NCBI GenBank assembly: GCA_022113835.1
Contig: JAILWY010000015.1
Coordinates: 3,358,001-3,422,000, forward strand
From: Atopsyche davidsoni
Taxonomy: Eukaryota > Arthropoda > Insecta > Trichoptera > Hydrobiosidae
Direction: 5' to 3'
Length of the DNA stretch: 64,000 bases
The notes under the pieces are model-generated. The model was not told the origin of the DNA, made no database searches, and worked only from the letters and a program-made list of their open reading frames with translations. Of the stretch, positions 36,500-47,199 are shown one piece after another. How positions within the stretch are numbered: position 1 is the first letter of the stretch; the number at the start of each line of letters is the position of its first letter. The position numbers and the translations under genes were made by a program.

Positions 36500-37930
36500 T
36501 TAATCGAATTTCAATATTTGAAAAGATGTTCTTAATCATTATCAATTAATTATAGTAAATATGTATTCATATTGAAGGATGCTAAAGATCTAAGAGTGGC
36601 TTAAGGCATAAAAAAAGAAACACCATACTCCGACTTAGCAAGTCGGACACAACCACACATGCATTTAACAGCTAAATCTTTGTATCGTCAAGACTTATAA
36701 AAAAGAATAATTAGTACTTTTGGTCACATTATCTGATTTGGATATCTCCCACACATTAAGATACCGCGAAAAATACATTTTTATATATAACTTCGTTACC
36801 TACAGTGTCTAACATAGAATCAGTTAAATTTTCTAAGGCATATTAATCATCAAATTATCTTTAATAGGAAAAAGAAAGCCTTATTGAGATATTGATGACG
36901 TCATAAAAAGAAAAAATATATATTTTATTTATCGGATTTAAAACAATTTTTGATGAGCTCTTTCCCTGAAAGCACGTGTAAAATAAAATTAACGATCCTC
37001 TCTAATAAACAAGACAGTGAATATACGTAAATTAAGATATCCGTACAATAAAAAATATTAACGACTAAAAATATTATTTTTAATAATTAATTCAGATTGT
37101 TTTAGCTATTTTTTTAATATAATAAAGAATGAAGATAAAATTCTTTAGAATAATTATGTGTCCGTAACTAAAACTGGGATTATTTGCCTTTGCTTTTCAT
37201 GCTCTCAAACAAACAAATACATGAATGGAAAATTGGTATTCACTATACAAATAAATACAAAAACAACGTAACCCCACTGTATAGTAATGTGGTAAGCACA
37301 ATCATCTCGTAAATACGTTTTGGGTATTTTCAATTTCAACAATTCATAGCTTAGTTACAATAACGTTTATTAAATTACATGAAAACAATACCTTAAGTAG
37401 AGAAATACGATAAGGGATGACTCGTATACTGAAGATCACTCCAATTGCAAATATTTATAGTGAAAATATTTTTATTCCTCCAAATTATTTATTTTAAGTG
37501 CAAATTTTAAAGGGGCGTTTTAAGTTTCTCTTAGGTCTTGAGTGAAATTTTAGTTTATCATAAAAGTAAGAAATAAATATATTTTCTTGCAAATAAACCC
37601 AGGAATTCTATTTTTTTGTTTATATATTCATAACATAACCCTTCTACTGTTTACAGTTTTTTTCAGGATCGCTTACAGAATCGAAAATAAATCACACTGT
37701 AGCAAATAAAATATTATTATTATATATTTAAGTATTTATTTGGTAATACAGTACTATTATAATTAAAAACGAAAAAGTAATGAGATACTTTTAATATAGT
37801 GATTAGTTCTGTTTGACGTTGCCTTTGTAGGGAAGACGAATTGGTATGAAAAATAATTATATCAGATGTCTCCAATAATTATTAAATAGAATATGGAGAA
37901 AATAGGAGGGAAATATTTATTATTAGTTGC
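36500..37930. other. AT-rich non-coding stretch
   Basis: Nothing recognisable apart from a CRE palindrome TGACGTCA at 36896-36903. Confidence 0.5.
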
Positions 37931-39510
37931 AATCATTTTAAAAGACCATATACGAAGTAAAATGTATGAAATTGGATACGCATTATAAGACCAAAAAAAA
38001 AGGTACTATATGATATTTGACGATAACTAATACTACGCCATATTTATTACGTATAAAAACGCGTGAGTATATATATATTGAATAATACAATGGATATAGG
38101 CAAAAAATAGTAAAGCGAAAATACTTTGTGTTTTCGAATTCCTGAAACTAACTTTAAGTACGCAAAAATAGCATGTGGGGTTTGCAAACGATTAGTTCAT
38201 AAAATAGCGTTTTAAGCGTTGTGTTTTCGCTCACTGATACATATCATGATGCTCGAAATAATCAAAGAATACAATAGGTGATTTTCTGGATACACTGTGC
38301 CACAGGGGCCGCACTGACTGAAGGCTTGTGTACAAATCATTTTAATAGACTATATACGAAGTAAAATGTATGACATTGGATACGCATTATAAGACCAAAA
38401 AAAAGAGTATAATATATTTGACGATAACTAATACTACGCCATATTTATTACGTATAAAAACGCGTGAGTATATATATTGAATAATACAATGGATATAGGC
38501 AAAAAATAGTAAAGCGAAAATACTTTGTGTTTTCGAATTCCTGAAACTAACTTTAAGTACGCAAAAATAGCATGTGGGGTTTGCAAACGATTAGTTCATA
38601 AAATAGCGTTTTAAGCGTTGTGTTTTCGCTCACTGATACATATCATGATGCTCGAAATAATCAAAGAATACAATAGGTGATTTTCTGGATACACTGTGCC
38701 ACAGGGGCCGCACTGACTGAAGGCTTGTGTACAAATCATTTTAATAGACTATATACGAAGTAAAATGTATGACATTGGATACGCATTATAAGACCAAAAA
38801 AAAGAGTATAATATATTTGACGATAACTAATACTACGCCTTATTTATTACGTATAAAAACGCGTGAGTATATATATTGAATAATACAATGGATATAGGCA
38901 AAAAATAGTAAAGCGAAAATACTTTGTGTTTTCGAATTCCTGAAACTAACTTTAAGTACGCAAAAATAGCATGTGGGGTTTGCAAACGATTAGTTCATAA
39001 AATAGCGTTTTAAGCGTTGTGTTTTCGCTCACTGATACATATCATGATGCTCGAAATAATCAAAGAATACAATAGGTGATTTTCTGGATACACTGTGCCA
39101 CAGGGGCCGCACTGACTGAAGGCTTGTGTACAAATCATTTTAATAGACTATATACGAAGTAAAATGTATGACATTGGATACGCATTATAAGACCAAAAAA
39201 AAGAGTACAATATATTTGACGATAACTAATACTACGCCATATTTATTACGTATAAAAACGCGTGAGTATATATATTGAATAATACAATGGATATAGGCAA
39301 AAAATAGTAAAGCGAAAATACTTTGTGTTTTCGAATTCCTGAAACTAACTTTAAGTACGCGAAAATAGCATGTGGGGTTTGCAAACGATTAGTTAGTAAA
39401 ATAGCGTTGTGTTTTCGCTCACTGAGACATATCACAAAGCTCGAAATAATCAAAGAATACAATAGGTGATTTTCTGGATACACTGTGCCACAGGGGCCGC
39501 ACTGACTGTA
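37931..39510 (-). repeat. Tandem array, four copies of a ~399-bp unit
   Basis: The marker AATCATTTTA starts at about 37931, 38335, 38734 and 39133. The marker GTGCCACAGGGGCCGCACTG recurs at 38297, 38696, 39095 and 39485. The middle copies are almost identical, so duplication or homogenisation is recent. The first copy differs by small indels and the last lacks about 9 bases. On minus each unit encodes VSAAPVAQCIQKITYCIL and then TGA, the same C-terminus as the GC-rich frame adjoining at 39450-39695. Confidence 0.95.
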
Positions 39511-39698
39511 GGCGTGTGTACATCCCCACTGCCGTCGCTCTTTGCGACCTCACATGGTGCCACTCGCGAACACGGCTTCAGCACAGCGCGGTGACTGATG
39601 AGCGGAGGCTGCGGAGGCTGCGGAGGCTCCGGAGCAGCGTCTCGACGTCCGGTCGGGACGGCGGGCACCGGCGTACTGGCGGGCGGGGGCGGCAAGCC
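39447..39698 (-). CDS. Candidate GC-rich exon next to the 399-bp array (minus strand)
   Basis: On minus a frame is open from a TAG at about 39702, which could itself be the end of an acceptor (GTGCCCCCTAG), down to TGA at 39447. It is Pro- and Ala-rich at first (PPPPASTPVPAVPTG, then PEPPQPPQPP), then more ordinary (LISHRAVLKPCSRVAPCEVA), and ends in the array-shared tail. Third-position GC is about 65%. A plus-strand frame over the same DNA (Gly/Cys-rich, MSGGCGGCGGSGAAS) is also open, so the strand is uncertain. Sharing its tail with the array is the main argument for minus. No family is recognised. Confidence 0.3.
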
Positions 39699-39859
39699 CT
39701 AGGGGGCACATCGGGCAGAGCCTTCGCGGATCCCGTAACATCTTATATTTCAGGCACCTAATTTGTATGTACATATTCGCATATGGACGTCAAAAATTTT
39801 ATTATCAAATTTAAGTTTATTCCTTAAAACGTTCTTGCTATTCACAAGTGTAAACTATA

Positions 39860-40561
39860 CAGTAATACCCCGTTTTACGCGACCCCGTTATGCGCGGTTT
39901 CACTATAACGCGAATCAAGTATGCATTGCTCGCATTACGTAAGTATGTAGAAGTGATGTGTTAAAAGACACGGCATGCATATTTTTACATTACCGTTGCT
40001 TGTCGTTCATAAAAGCACTCAATTAAGCTTGTCTTGAAAATTGAAAACAAACACTTTTTCGCTTTAATTTATAAAGCTCATTTTTATACACAATTTTGCG
40101 GTTATTACAATGTCGTACATAATATTTATATATAACCAATCTTGTAATTTTGGTTAGTAGCAGTTTATTTTTCTTTCTTTCCAATAAATCACGTTTTAAT
40201 AAAAAGTCATTTACAGTAAAACCCTGCTTTACGCGACCCCGTTATGCGCGATTTTACTACAACGCGAATTTCACATTTCACGTTAAATTGCCTCGCATTA
40301 CGCGAATTTATTATTTTAAGAATGTGCACGAACACAATGTAGTCATTGACTTCTCTTAACAATTAAAAATTGGGTGTTATGAACGTATTTTACAAGAACG
40401 TAAAAGAAACGCTACCCAAAAGACAATAGATGCATTTTTCTGTAAAAAAAACGTGTAATACTGCGTAAAGTGTATGTATGTACGCGATATATATATACGC
40501 GAATTTCACTTAACGCGATTTTTTCCGGAACGTATCCCTCGCGTAAAGCGGGGTATTACTG
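39860..40561. mobile_element. Pogo/Tigger-like DNA transposon, composite and decayed
   Basis: The termini CAGTAATACCCCG (39860) and CGGGGTATTACTG (40561) are inverted and flanked by TA on both sides, as expected for Tc1/mariner/pogo insertions. The subterminal TTTACGCGA-type and AACGCGAA motifs also repeat. A second left-type terminus, CAGTAAAACCCTGCTTTACG, lies inside at 40214, also preceded by TA. This suggests a 348-bp element (40214-40561) joined to a left fragment of a sister copy. Near 40425 a frameshifted KRQ..DAFFCKK can be read, resembling the PCNA-binding motif at the C-terminus of pogo-type transposases. No intact transposase remains. Confidence 0.7.
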
Positions 40562-40651
40562 TATATATAAAATTATGTTCACGCGATGATATTGTATAAT
40601 AGTTTATTCCCAAATACTGTTTTATGATAAAAGCTTGTTTTTTTTTTCAGG

Positions 40652-40923
40652 GATGTTGCCTCGCACTCGGGAAGCATGGTCACCCCGGCGGCTCCAGCAT
40701 CCCGCCAGGCGCCGCGCGCACGTCGGTCGCCCACGCCTCGCAGTACTACGCGCCCGTGCCGTGCCCGGTACCTGCCGTGGCCGCGTGTACTCCTATCCCC
40801 GCAGCTCCACGTGAATACGAGAGGCATCCGAGCTATCAATTTATTGCACCACCTTCTTATCAAGTGTTAGACACGCAAACACTGTATATACTCTGCGAAT
40901 CAACTTCGACTGCAGCGTACTGA
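40652..40923 (+). CDS. Candidate 3'-terminal exon, GC-rich (plus strand)
   Basis: A strong acceptor (T9-CAG, ending at 40651) precedes a plus frame reading GCCLALGKHGHPGGSSIPPG, then ASQYYAPVPCPVPAVAACTP, then YERHPSYQFIAPPSYQV, ending at TGA 40923. In the first 150 bases this frame has strongly G/C third positions while the alternatives do not, which supports it over the overlapping 64-codon frame. The second half turns AT-rich and matches the decayed repeats downstream. AATAAA-type sequence lies about 100 bases after the stop. The Pro/Ala/Ser-rich composition suggests a disordered region. No family is recognised. Confidence 0.45.
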
Positions 40924-42450
40924 ATGTTGTTCTCAAAGTGGTCTCTGGGATCATTCAAAATTAAAATCGATTTGGGAGTTCCTGAACAACGTCAGGGGGA
41001 ACGCGCAAGGTTTAATATGAAATAAAAAAATTGTGACACATTTTTATTAATATGGAAGTTAAAATAAATACATTATTAGCGATTTTTACGTCCTAAGTAA
41101 AATATAAATATAGACAGGTGCATAAAATACAAGTAATAACAGGCATCGCGGTGAGTCAGGTAGGTTTATAAGAGTCGATACTTGCACCAACTAGTCTATA
41201 ATATGAATTTATGTAGTTTTTCATCCAGGGTCCGTAGGTAAGTTTTGACTATGAAAGGGGGTCCGTAGGCAAGTTTTGACATGAAAGGGGGTCCGTGGGC
41301 CAAAAGAGTTTGAGAACCACTGTTCTATATCATAAATCTATAACAACCATGTGTGCTTCTATTACCTAGACATAGCAGAAATGCAAGAGGATTTCGAGTT
41401 TTAAATTTATTGCAACAGTTTTTTATCAAGTGGTAAACACGCTAACATTTAATAACTTATTCAAGGGATCATATTAATATAATTACAACGTATTTAATGT
41501 TCTATGTCATAAATTCAGAGTGCTCCTATTACCTTGATTTAACAAAAATGAATGAAATAAAAGAAGTAACTCACTCATATACTTAACTACCCCATAAATT
41601 TATAACTGAGTATTGAATCTTCTTTATTATAAACATATAACGACCGCGAGGGATATTGGAGCTTTCCATTTATAGTAATACCTTTTTATCGAATCACTGC
41701 GTTGTAAGATGCATCAACGCTGCATAAACTCTGCAAATACTACGAAAACGTTAACTACCTGTGCTAGAAGCATGAACTTACTAACACACTCTTAAATATA
41801 TGATGGAGTATTGAATGTTCTCTATTATAAACTTATAACGAACGCGAGTGCTCGTATTACCGAGATTTTACATAGATGCAGTTGGTATTCGAGTTTTCAA
41901 TTCATAGCAACACCGTTTTATCGAACCACTGAGCTGTTAGGCAAACATTTGCTATGCACCTGCTATAGCAACGTGTGCTATACCATTAATTCGTTATTAT
42001 AATAAGCATTTGCGAAAAATTTACATACTGAGTCATCCTCTAACATATCTATCGCGTGCAAATCGCAGTTAAATTCTTTGTTATACCTATTATAGCCGCG
42101 TGTGCTCTTCTTACCCGAGATTCGCTTAACTTAAAGAGGTATTCACATTTTCAATTTATTGAAATACCTTCTTATCGAATCATTGCAGTAAATATATAGG
42201 GATACTATGTATATGTTATGGCAGCGTGTGTTCGTAGTAGGCTATCATATAAAAAATAAGAGACCCTCTTACTTTTCTAATAAACAATTCGCAGTACCAA
42301 ATATTTTACATGACATACTAAGATCGCATATGCTCTATCTGAGATTTTTTTATATTATTAAGCTGAAGCTATCACTTTCGAAATTTGCTCTGCAGGATAT
42401 AATATAATAGGAATAATATCTATAAAACCTTAATGTAATTTTTACTCTAT
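40770..42450 (+). repeat. Decayed tandem array of ~230-265-bp units related to the exon tail
   Basis: The block CAATTTATTGCA-CACCTTCTTATC (with variation) occurs at 40837, 41403, 41667, 41898 and 42152. GTGTGCTC-TATTAC-like blocks lie 50-60 bases before most of them. Translated on plus, several units still read similar peptides: SYQFIAPPSYQ, SFPFIVIPFYR, SFQFIATPFYR and HFQFIEIPSYR. The first unit lies within the candidate exon. The first interval is longer because a hAT fragment lies in it. Confidence 0.65.
41228..41322 (+). mobile_element. hAT-type transposon end with internal 30-bp minisatellite
   Basis: The right end GAGTTTGAGAACCACTG is the common terminal sequence of many hAT elements (reverse complement CAGTGGTTCTCAAACTC). 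Just inside are 2.5 copies of a 30-31-bp unit starting GGGTCCGTAGG (41228, 41259, 41289). No left end with CAGTGGTTC is visible, so it is truncated. Confidence 0.7.
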
Positions 42451-43980
42451 TCTGTACGTAAAGCTACTAGAGATCCATACGAAAATGAATGATACTAATC
42501 ATAAAAAAACAATCAGTCTCTGATAAAAAATATGATACTTTAAATCAAGATATTATTATTATAATACTATACGACTTACATACAATTTTCCCTCTGCTAG
42601 ACGATCCATACTCTATACCTGCATTGCCCGCATATTCTCTTGCTTCCTGGAGTCCATATTATTGCTAAAGGGAATCCATGCTTACTAACTATATTGTCAA
42701 TTTATTAAGACACTTAATAACTTTATACCCACCCTCTAATTAAGCGCACGTGACACACCCCATACCCGCTTTGATATTGAGTGGTCGTATTCAATTAAAG
42801 ATGCATACAAATTGTCAAAGACATTTTCATTATTTCGAGAACCAAATAAAATTTAAATATTTTAATTTAGAAATCATTGTTTTTTTTTATTAAAATTAAT
42901 TAATTTCATATCAACCAAAATCGAAGTAAAAAAAAAAAACTATTTCCAAACCCAGATTTCTGTCTTTTATCTGTTTTTGCCATCTGTACTCTTGCTACAA
43001 GGATATCAGATAAATACAAAAGGTGTAATTGTGTTTTTACAAAAAAAACCACCGCACGGCCAATAACTTTAAGTACATTTGCTACTTATACTGAGAGCCC
43101 GAAAAATAAAGGAGGATTTGTGTTAAAGTAAGGTATAAAGTATCTACAAACTAAGAAGACATATATTTTTTTGTGTCAGACGGCCCATTGTTTTAAAGCC
43201 ACGCGATCCTATTACACTCATAGCTCATACCCACTCCCCCAGTGATACAAGAAATATTTATGATTTCTGAGTGAATTACTTGAGTTTGCATGGGCATAAA
43301 TTATATTAATTATACTAAAATAATACACCTGCTACAGCAGCGGGAGATCCTTGTTCCGGGGAACGTACACCAGAGGAATTAGAATAACACCTATAAGATG
43401 AAATAATTAGTTGATTAAAAATTCTTCAGTAACTTGAGCAGAAAGACAGGAGAGTTTTCAATTAAATTTAACGATAGAAAACCTGCAATAAGTTATTATT
43501 TCATATTAAAGAATTATTCCTTTAAATAAAATTAAGCTTGTCTTCCAAAACCTAGTGTTAATCGATCTTTTAACTTAAATTGATGGAAAATAACAAAATT
43601 TTATATAATTAACAGCTTCACGTTAGCAAGAATGTTCAAAAAAAAAAATTCTTAGAAAATCATAAACCACAATTTACGACGTCATGCTTTACTTTTTATT
43701 TTAATATTACACAAGTATTCTTCAAAGTATAGAGACATTTTTATGTTCAACAAATTGCAATTTCTATACTAATAAGATAGATTCAATAGAAAACAGCTAT
43801 AATCATACTGCTGAACAATTAATAAAAATGTATAATTAAATAAAGTATGACAATGAAACTAAGGTGCGGAAACGGCTTTGTACCGACGCAGGTACAATAA
43901 TATGCGCCTCATTCAGAGTCAACCCAATTTTAATCATACGTTTCATATTTCTGAAACATTTCGCAAATTATACCGACCAT
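42450..43980. other. AT-rich non-coding stretch
   Basis: Nothing recognisable. Confidence 0.5.
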
Positions 43981-44260
43981 TCAAAAAACAATTAGGCCGG
44001 CGGATAGGCACCCGAAAAGCAATAAACACCGTGTCCGAGCATTAACACTCTCCCCGGAGTACATTTTGATTGCCGAGCGAGCATAACACGGCAGCAGATA
44101 GGAAGAATTCCTGATAAATAACATTCAGCGTGAGACGGAGGGGGTTGATAATAACACCCACCTGATGTCTCGCAACGAATAAACGCGAGCGTTCCCCAAC
44201 TATTAAGATGAGATTGTTCGATACCGGCTCTATGTATACCCCGACGCTTTTACACCGCCC
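43980..44260. other. Moderate-GC island
   Basis: GC-richer than the flanks with no long frame. Candidate conserved non-coding DNA by composition only. Confidence 0.2.
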
Positions 44261-44311
44261 CGATACAATTTAAAACTGATGCCTTAAAACTTTAGCAGGT
44301 AAAATAAACCC

Positions 44312-44557
44312 TTGTCTATTTCCTTTTCAACAAATCTAAATGCGAAGCAGCCGAAAATAAAAACAATCAATGAGAAAACATTTATTCAGCTTATACTGTA
44401 CAACTCCGCAAAGGAAATGATGGGCAGACCCAGTTATGGCCCAGCTCTTAGCATATGTAGTCAAGTAGCTTATAATAAAGTAAACAATGATAACCGAGAA
44501 TATATATTTCTGCTTGATAATATGCGTAGAAAGCGTATCGCTCTACTTCATCAGTGA
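44312..44557 (+). CDS. Weak candidate open frame (plus strand)
   Basis: The 81-codon frame has a protein-like second half: FIQLILYNSAKEMMGRPSYG, then SQVAYNKVNNDNREYIFLLD, then MRRKRIALLHQ and TGA. It has no obvious acceptor and no known domain. Its neighbour at 44649-44924 is also open on plus, so the two could be parts of one decayed gene. Confidence 0.2.
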   Translation: MSISFSTNLNAKQPKIKTINEKTFIQLILYNSAKEMMGRPSYGPALSICSQVAYNKVNNDNREYIFLLDNMRRKRIALLHQ

Positions 44558-44648
44558 CATGGGCAGATAAGCAAGCGGTTTGAGAGAATTGCGAGAATTG
44601 GTATGAACTAAGCATTTTGAAATATATTTTATAATATTTATAAATTAA

Positions 44649-44924
44649 ATTATTATCCTTATTATTATTACTTCATTTGCGAAGCAGTTCATTAAGATAG
44701 TAAATAGAGCATCCGGAGATCGACCAAGCGCCAGGCCAGCGTATTGGACTATCATTGAATTCCTCGCAGCCTCGAGGGCACGAGACAAACTAATGAGATT
44801 TACTATTCCTGAAGTCCAGCTTAGCAACAGCCAAAGGGCAAATGCTGACAATAAGAGCGCACTTACCAGAATTGCATTTAAAGCCAAGGCGGTCGCACAA
44901 AACGTCGTAAAACATCCATTATAA
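44649..44924 (+). CDS. Candidate terminal exon, 90-codon open frame without ATG start (plus strand)
   Basis: From 44649 to TAA at 44922 the plus frame is open and reads FAKQFIKIVNRASGDRPSAR, then YWTIIEFLAASRARDKLMRF, then EVQLSNSQRANADNKSALTR. It ends in VAQNVVKHPL. Charge and residue mix look like a soluble protein, and codon use is ordinary for an AT-rich insect. The antisense strand is also open but only as a string of Leu/Ile/Ala. The segment from about 44680 is distinctly GC-richer than the flanks. GAAGCAG at 44681-44687 could be an acceptor. Not recognised; could be a gene remnant or transposon-derived. Confidence 0.3.
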   Translation: MIILIIITSFAKQFIKIVNRASGDRPSARPAYWTIIEFLAASRARDKLMRFTIPEVQLSNSQRANADNKSALTRIAFKAKAVAQNVVKHPL

Positions 44925-44929
44925 ATATT

Positions 44930-46500
44930 TTGTTACTGAATATTATAAATATTGCCCTAAACAACTTTATTATGAAAATTCGAGAATTTTCTCATTTTTT
45001 AGGTGTCAATCGTTGGCTCGGTGATGAGATCGTTGAATCTTGACTAAAAACTCATCACTTTGATCCCTATCCCGAAAATTAAGTACGTGCCGATGTCATA
45101 TGTGCTGACTACTAACTGCATTTAACAGAGTGTATTTTCACAAAGTCATGAGGCCACGATGAGTGTATTAGATTATTTGAATTTGAATTAGATTTAATTT
45201 TGGTCATTTTTTTGGGAGCTTTTTAGAGATAAAAGCGTAAATCGACACTAGCGGAGTGCACGTTACTCCGGTTATTTTATAAATCACCTCCAATCAAGCC
45301 TACCGTTTGAGTAATCAGTGCCAGAGTTCTAGACTTTCAGAATGACAGAAGACAAAAATGCTGAAAACTTTCATACCGTGAAGCGAACGGGCTTTTTCAA
45401 TGTTTAATGAAAACTTCGGACACAAGTCCCAATAAAAGTACAAACTACCAAAGTACCGAATAAAAAGATAAAATATTAAACAAAGATATTAAGATTGACA
45501 CATTTATAAAAAAATAATCAATATTGACTTTTGTAAAAACGTATCCATTCCTTATTCAGGTAAGTCTATCCAAATCTCGCGACTCTAAAACTGAATTGCA
45601 ATCGAAATATTTATCATTTTAGTTATATTATTAGACAAAAATGCAAGCTGGATTTACATTCAACATTCCTGAATTTTTAATTAAAATTCAACAAGAAATT
45701 AAATTCATAAGAAAAAGACTTTCCTGTATAACACAGCAACTCGTTTTAAAATTCTTGACATGCTTGACATGATTAAATCCCAGCCAAATCGCTGAAAAAA
45801 ATGTGAACCCGTCACTTGAATTACTTGTCCTTACTGAATTTTTTGAAGAGTGGTCGAAATTTGCTGTTTGAGAAAACGCAATTTTAACAGAAATATCCTA
45901 GATTAAATAAATGAAATTGCATCATTATCCGTACATGCGGGAAAAGAGAATGAGGTTGCAACCCTTAGATAACAGTAAAACCAAAATTATAACATAAATC
46001 AACTTTACCGCATCTGTGAAAAGCAAAACAGGGTGAGTCTTGTACCAAAACGCACTGCAATAATAAAATCCTGAATTTCAATTATTCGTTTTGATATCGT
46101 CTAAGCAAGATTGTAGCAAATAATCAAAACGAAAAAATATTTAGCGTTCTATACTATTTCTTTTCTTTCAAGTGCCTATCCTCAGAAAAAAATGGTGACC
46201 AACTCATTAAACATATGTTTGTCCTGAGCCTTATTAATTCGGCTGTACTCAAGCTACCAGTAGATGCAATTTTTTTCTATTCAATGCTTTTTTTCTTTGT
46301 ATTTTCCCTGGACAATCAGCCGCAGAATCCTTTATATATTATTTCGAAAAATATTCCTAAATTCGGATACTTGAAGCTTTTTAACCATTGTCAGTTTTCT
46401 TTCTTTACGCATGCTGTGAACGACTTTCTAATTTATAACGCGGTCAAATCATGGTATTTTAAAGATTCTCCTATAAAACCACTATGTCTTAAAAGACAAA
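44930..46500. other. AT-rich stretch with a ratchet-like splice junction
   Basis: No gene is supported. A 99-codon plus frame at 46215-46514 is Phe/Leu/Asn-rich, as expected of A/T-rich chance frames. The junction at 45559 is listed separately. Confidence 0.4.
45545..45566 (+). other. Ratchet-like splice junction (plus strand)
   Basis: TCCATTCCTTATTCAG is immediately followed by GTAAGTCTA at 45560. A pyrimidine-rich acceptor abutting a consensus donor is the signature of a recursive splice site. It is on the opposite strand to the other three strong examples. Confidence 0.35.
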
Positions 46501-46504
46501 ATTA

Positions 46505-46732
46505 TATTAGGTGAATCTCCAGTTATGTCTCTGTCACATAATACTTTTCTTACGTTATGAAATGTTTTATGTGCTGTCTCAATCCACACTTAAATTTATT
46601 GGTCATGATCCCAGTTTTGATTCAGCCAGCTGCCTAGGCATTTAAAATTTTTCACCCTTTCCACTACTTTGTTGTCGATGCTGATTTGAAAGTTGTTATT
46701 CAAGAGGCCGTACTTACTGCTGGAATAGTTAA
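46505..46732 (-). mobile_element. LINE fragment, region after the reverse-transcriptase domain (minus strand)
   Basis: Read on minus, the frame gives KVVERVKNFKCLGSWLNQNW, a DHDQ.I..WIETA segment and VRKVLCDRDI. This matches the conserved block that follows the RT domain in many insect non-LTR retrotransposons (V-x-x-FKYLGS, an E-I-x-x-RI-x-x-A-R motif, then a K-x-L segment). Two stops occur at codons where Glu and Lys/Arg would be expected. It is a dead fragment and may belong to the same family as the tails at 12265, 26985, 30690, 33620 and 57715. Confidence 0.7.
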
Positions 46733-47106
46733 CATTATTTAAATGATACTACAAAAATAAAAATTAACGAAAAGGTGTATTTCAGCATTATCCTTTTTAT
46801 AATGCAAGTTTATTTTCAGCTGTTCCCGTAATTCTGACCTCATTATGCTTCGCAAAGACACGGCATCTCGACTTACTAAGCAAATCGTTAAAAAGAATGT
46901 ACATTGTCTGCAGTGTTAAAACAAAACTAACTGCAAGAATCCTCAGCAGCCTTAGTATAAAAAAACGAGAGAAAATCATTTTCATCTAGTGATGTTAGAA
47001 GCTTTCATGTATTGTAGTTAGTCATGTTAGTTGAGTACGGAAAAATTATGTAGAAAATACGTATAAAGGCGTGAGAATATTATCATTAAATGTTGCAAAT
47101 ACTCAC

Positions 47107-47171
47107 AGTTTGTTTAAATCTTCTTCTTAGTAGGACGCAGGTAGTATTTATTATCAAAATGTGTAACTTAC
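47107..47171 (-). CDS. Candidate 65-nt recursive-splicing exon (minus strand)
   Basis: On minus, TTAATTTTCTTATTTACAG ends at 47172 and is followed at once by GTAAGTTAC, a perfect donor. After 65 bases comes a second strong donor, GTGAGTATT (47106 downward). One frame is open: KLHILIINTTCVLLRRRF KQT. The layout matches that at 60741-60802, including the first nine exon bases and the downstream donor. As a coding exon it is unconvincing. As a ratchet point with a skipped exon it is a strong candidate. Confidence 0.45.
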
Positions 47172-47199
47172 CTGTAAATAAGAAAATTAATACATTAAT

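Noticed and set aside
37931..39510. CRISPR-like or viral tandem repeat
   Set aside because: Units of 399 bp without spacers in eukaryotic DNA; no viral coding sequence seen anywhere in the window.
39516..39761. Arg-rich plus frame over the 39.5-kb GC block
   Set aside because: Arginine runs such as RRLRRLRRLRSS come from a GC-rich trinucleotide-like repeat read out of frame. The minus frame shares its end with the array and fits better.
46215..46514. 99-codon plus frame as a gene
   Set aside because: Composition is Phe/Leu/Asn/Ile-rich as expected from A/T-rich chance sequence. There is no third-position bias and no splice sites.
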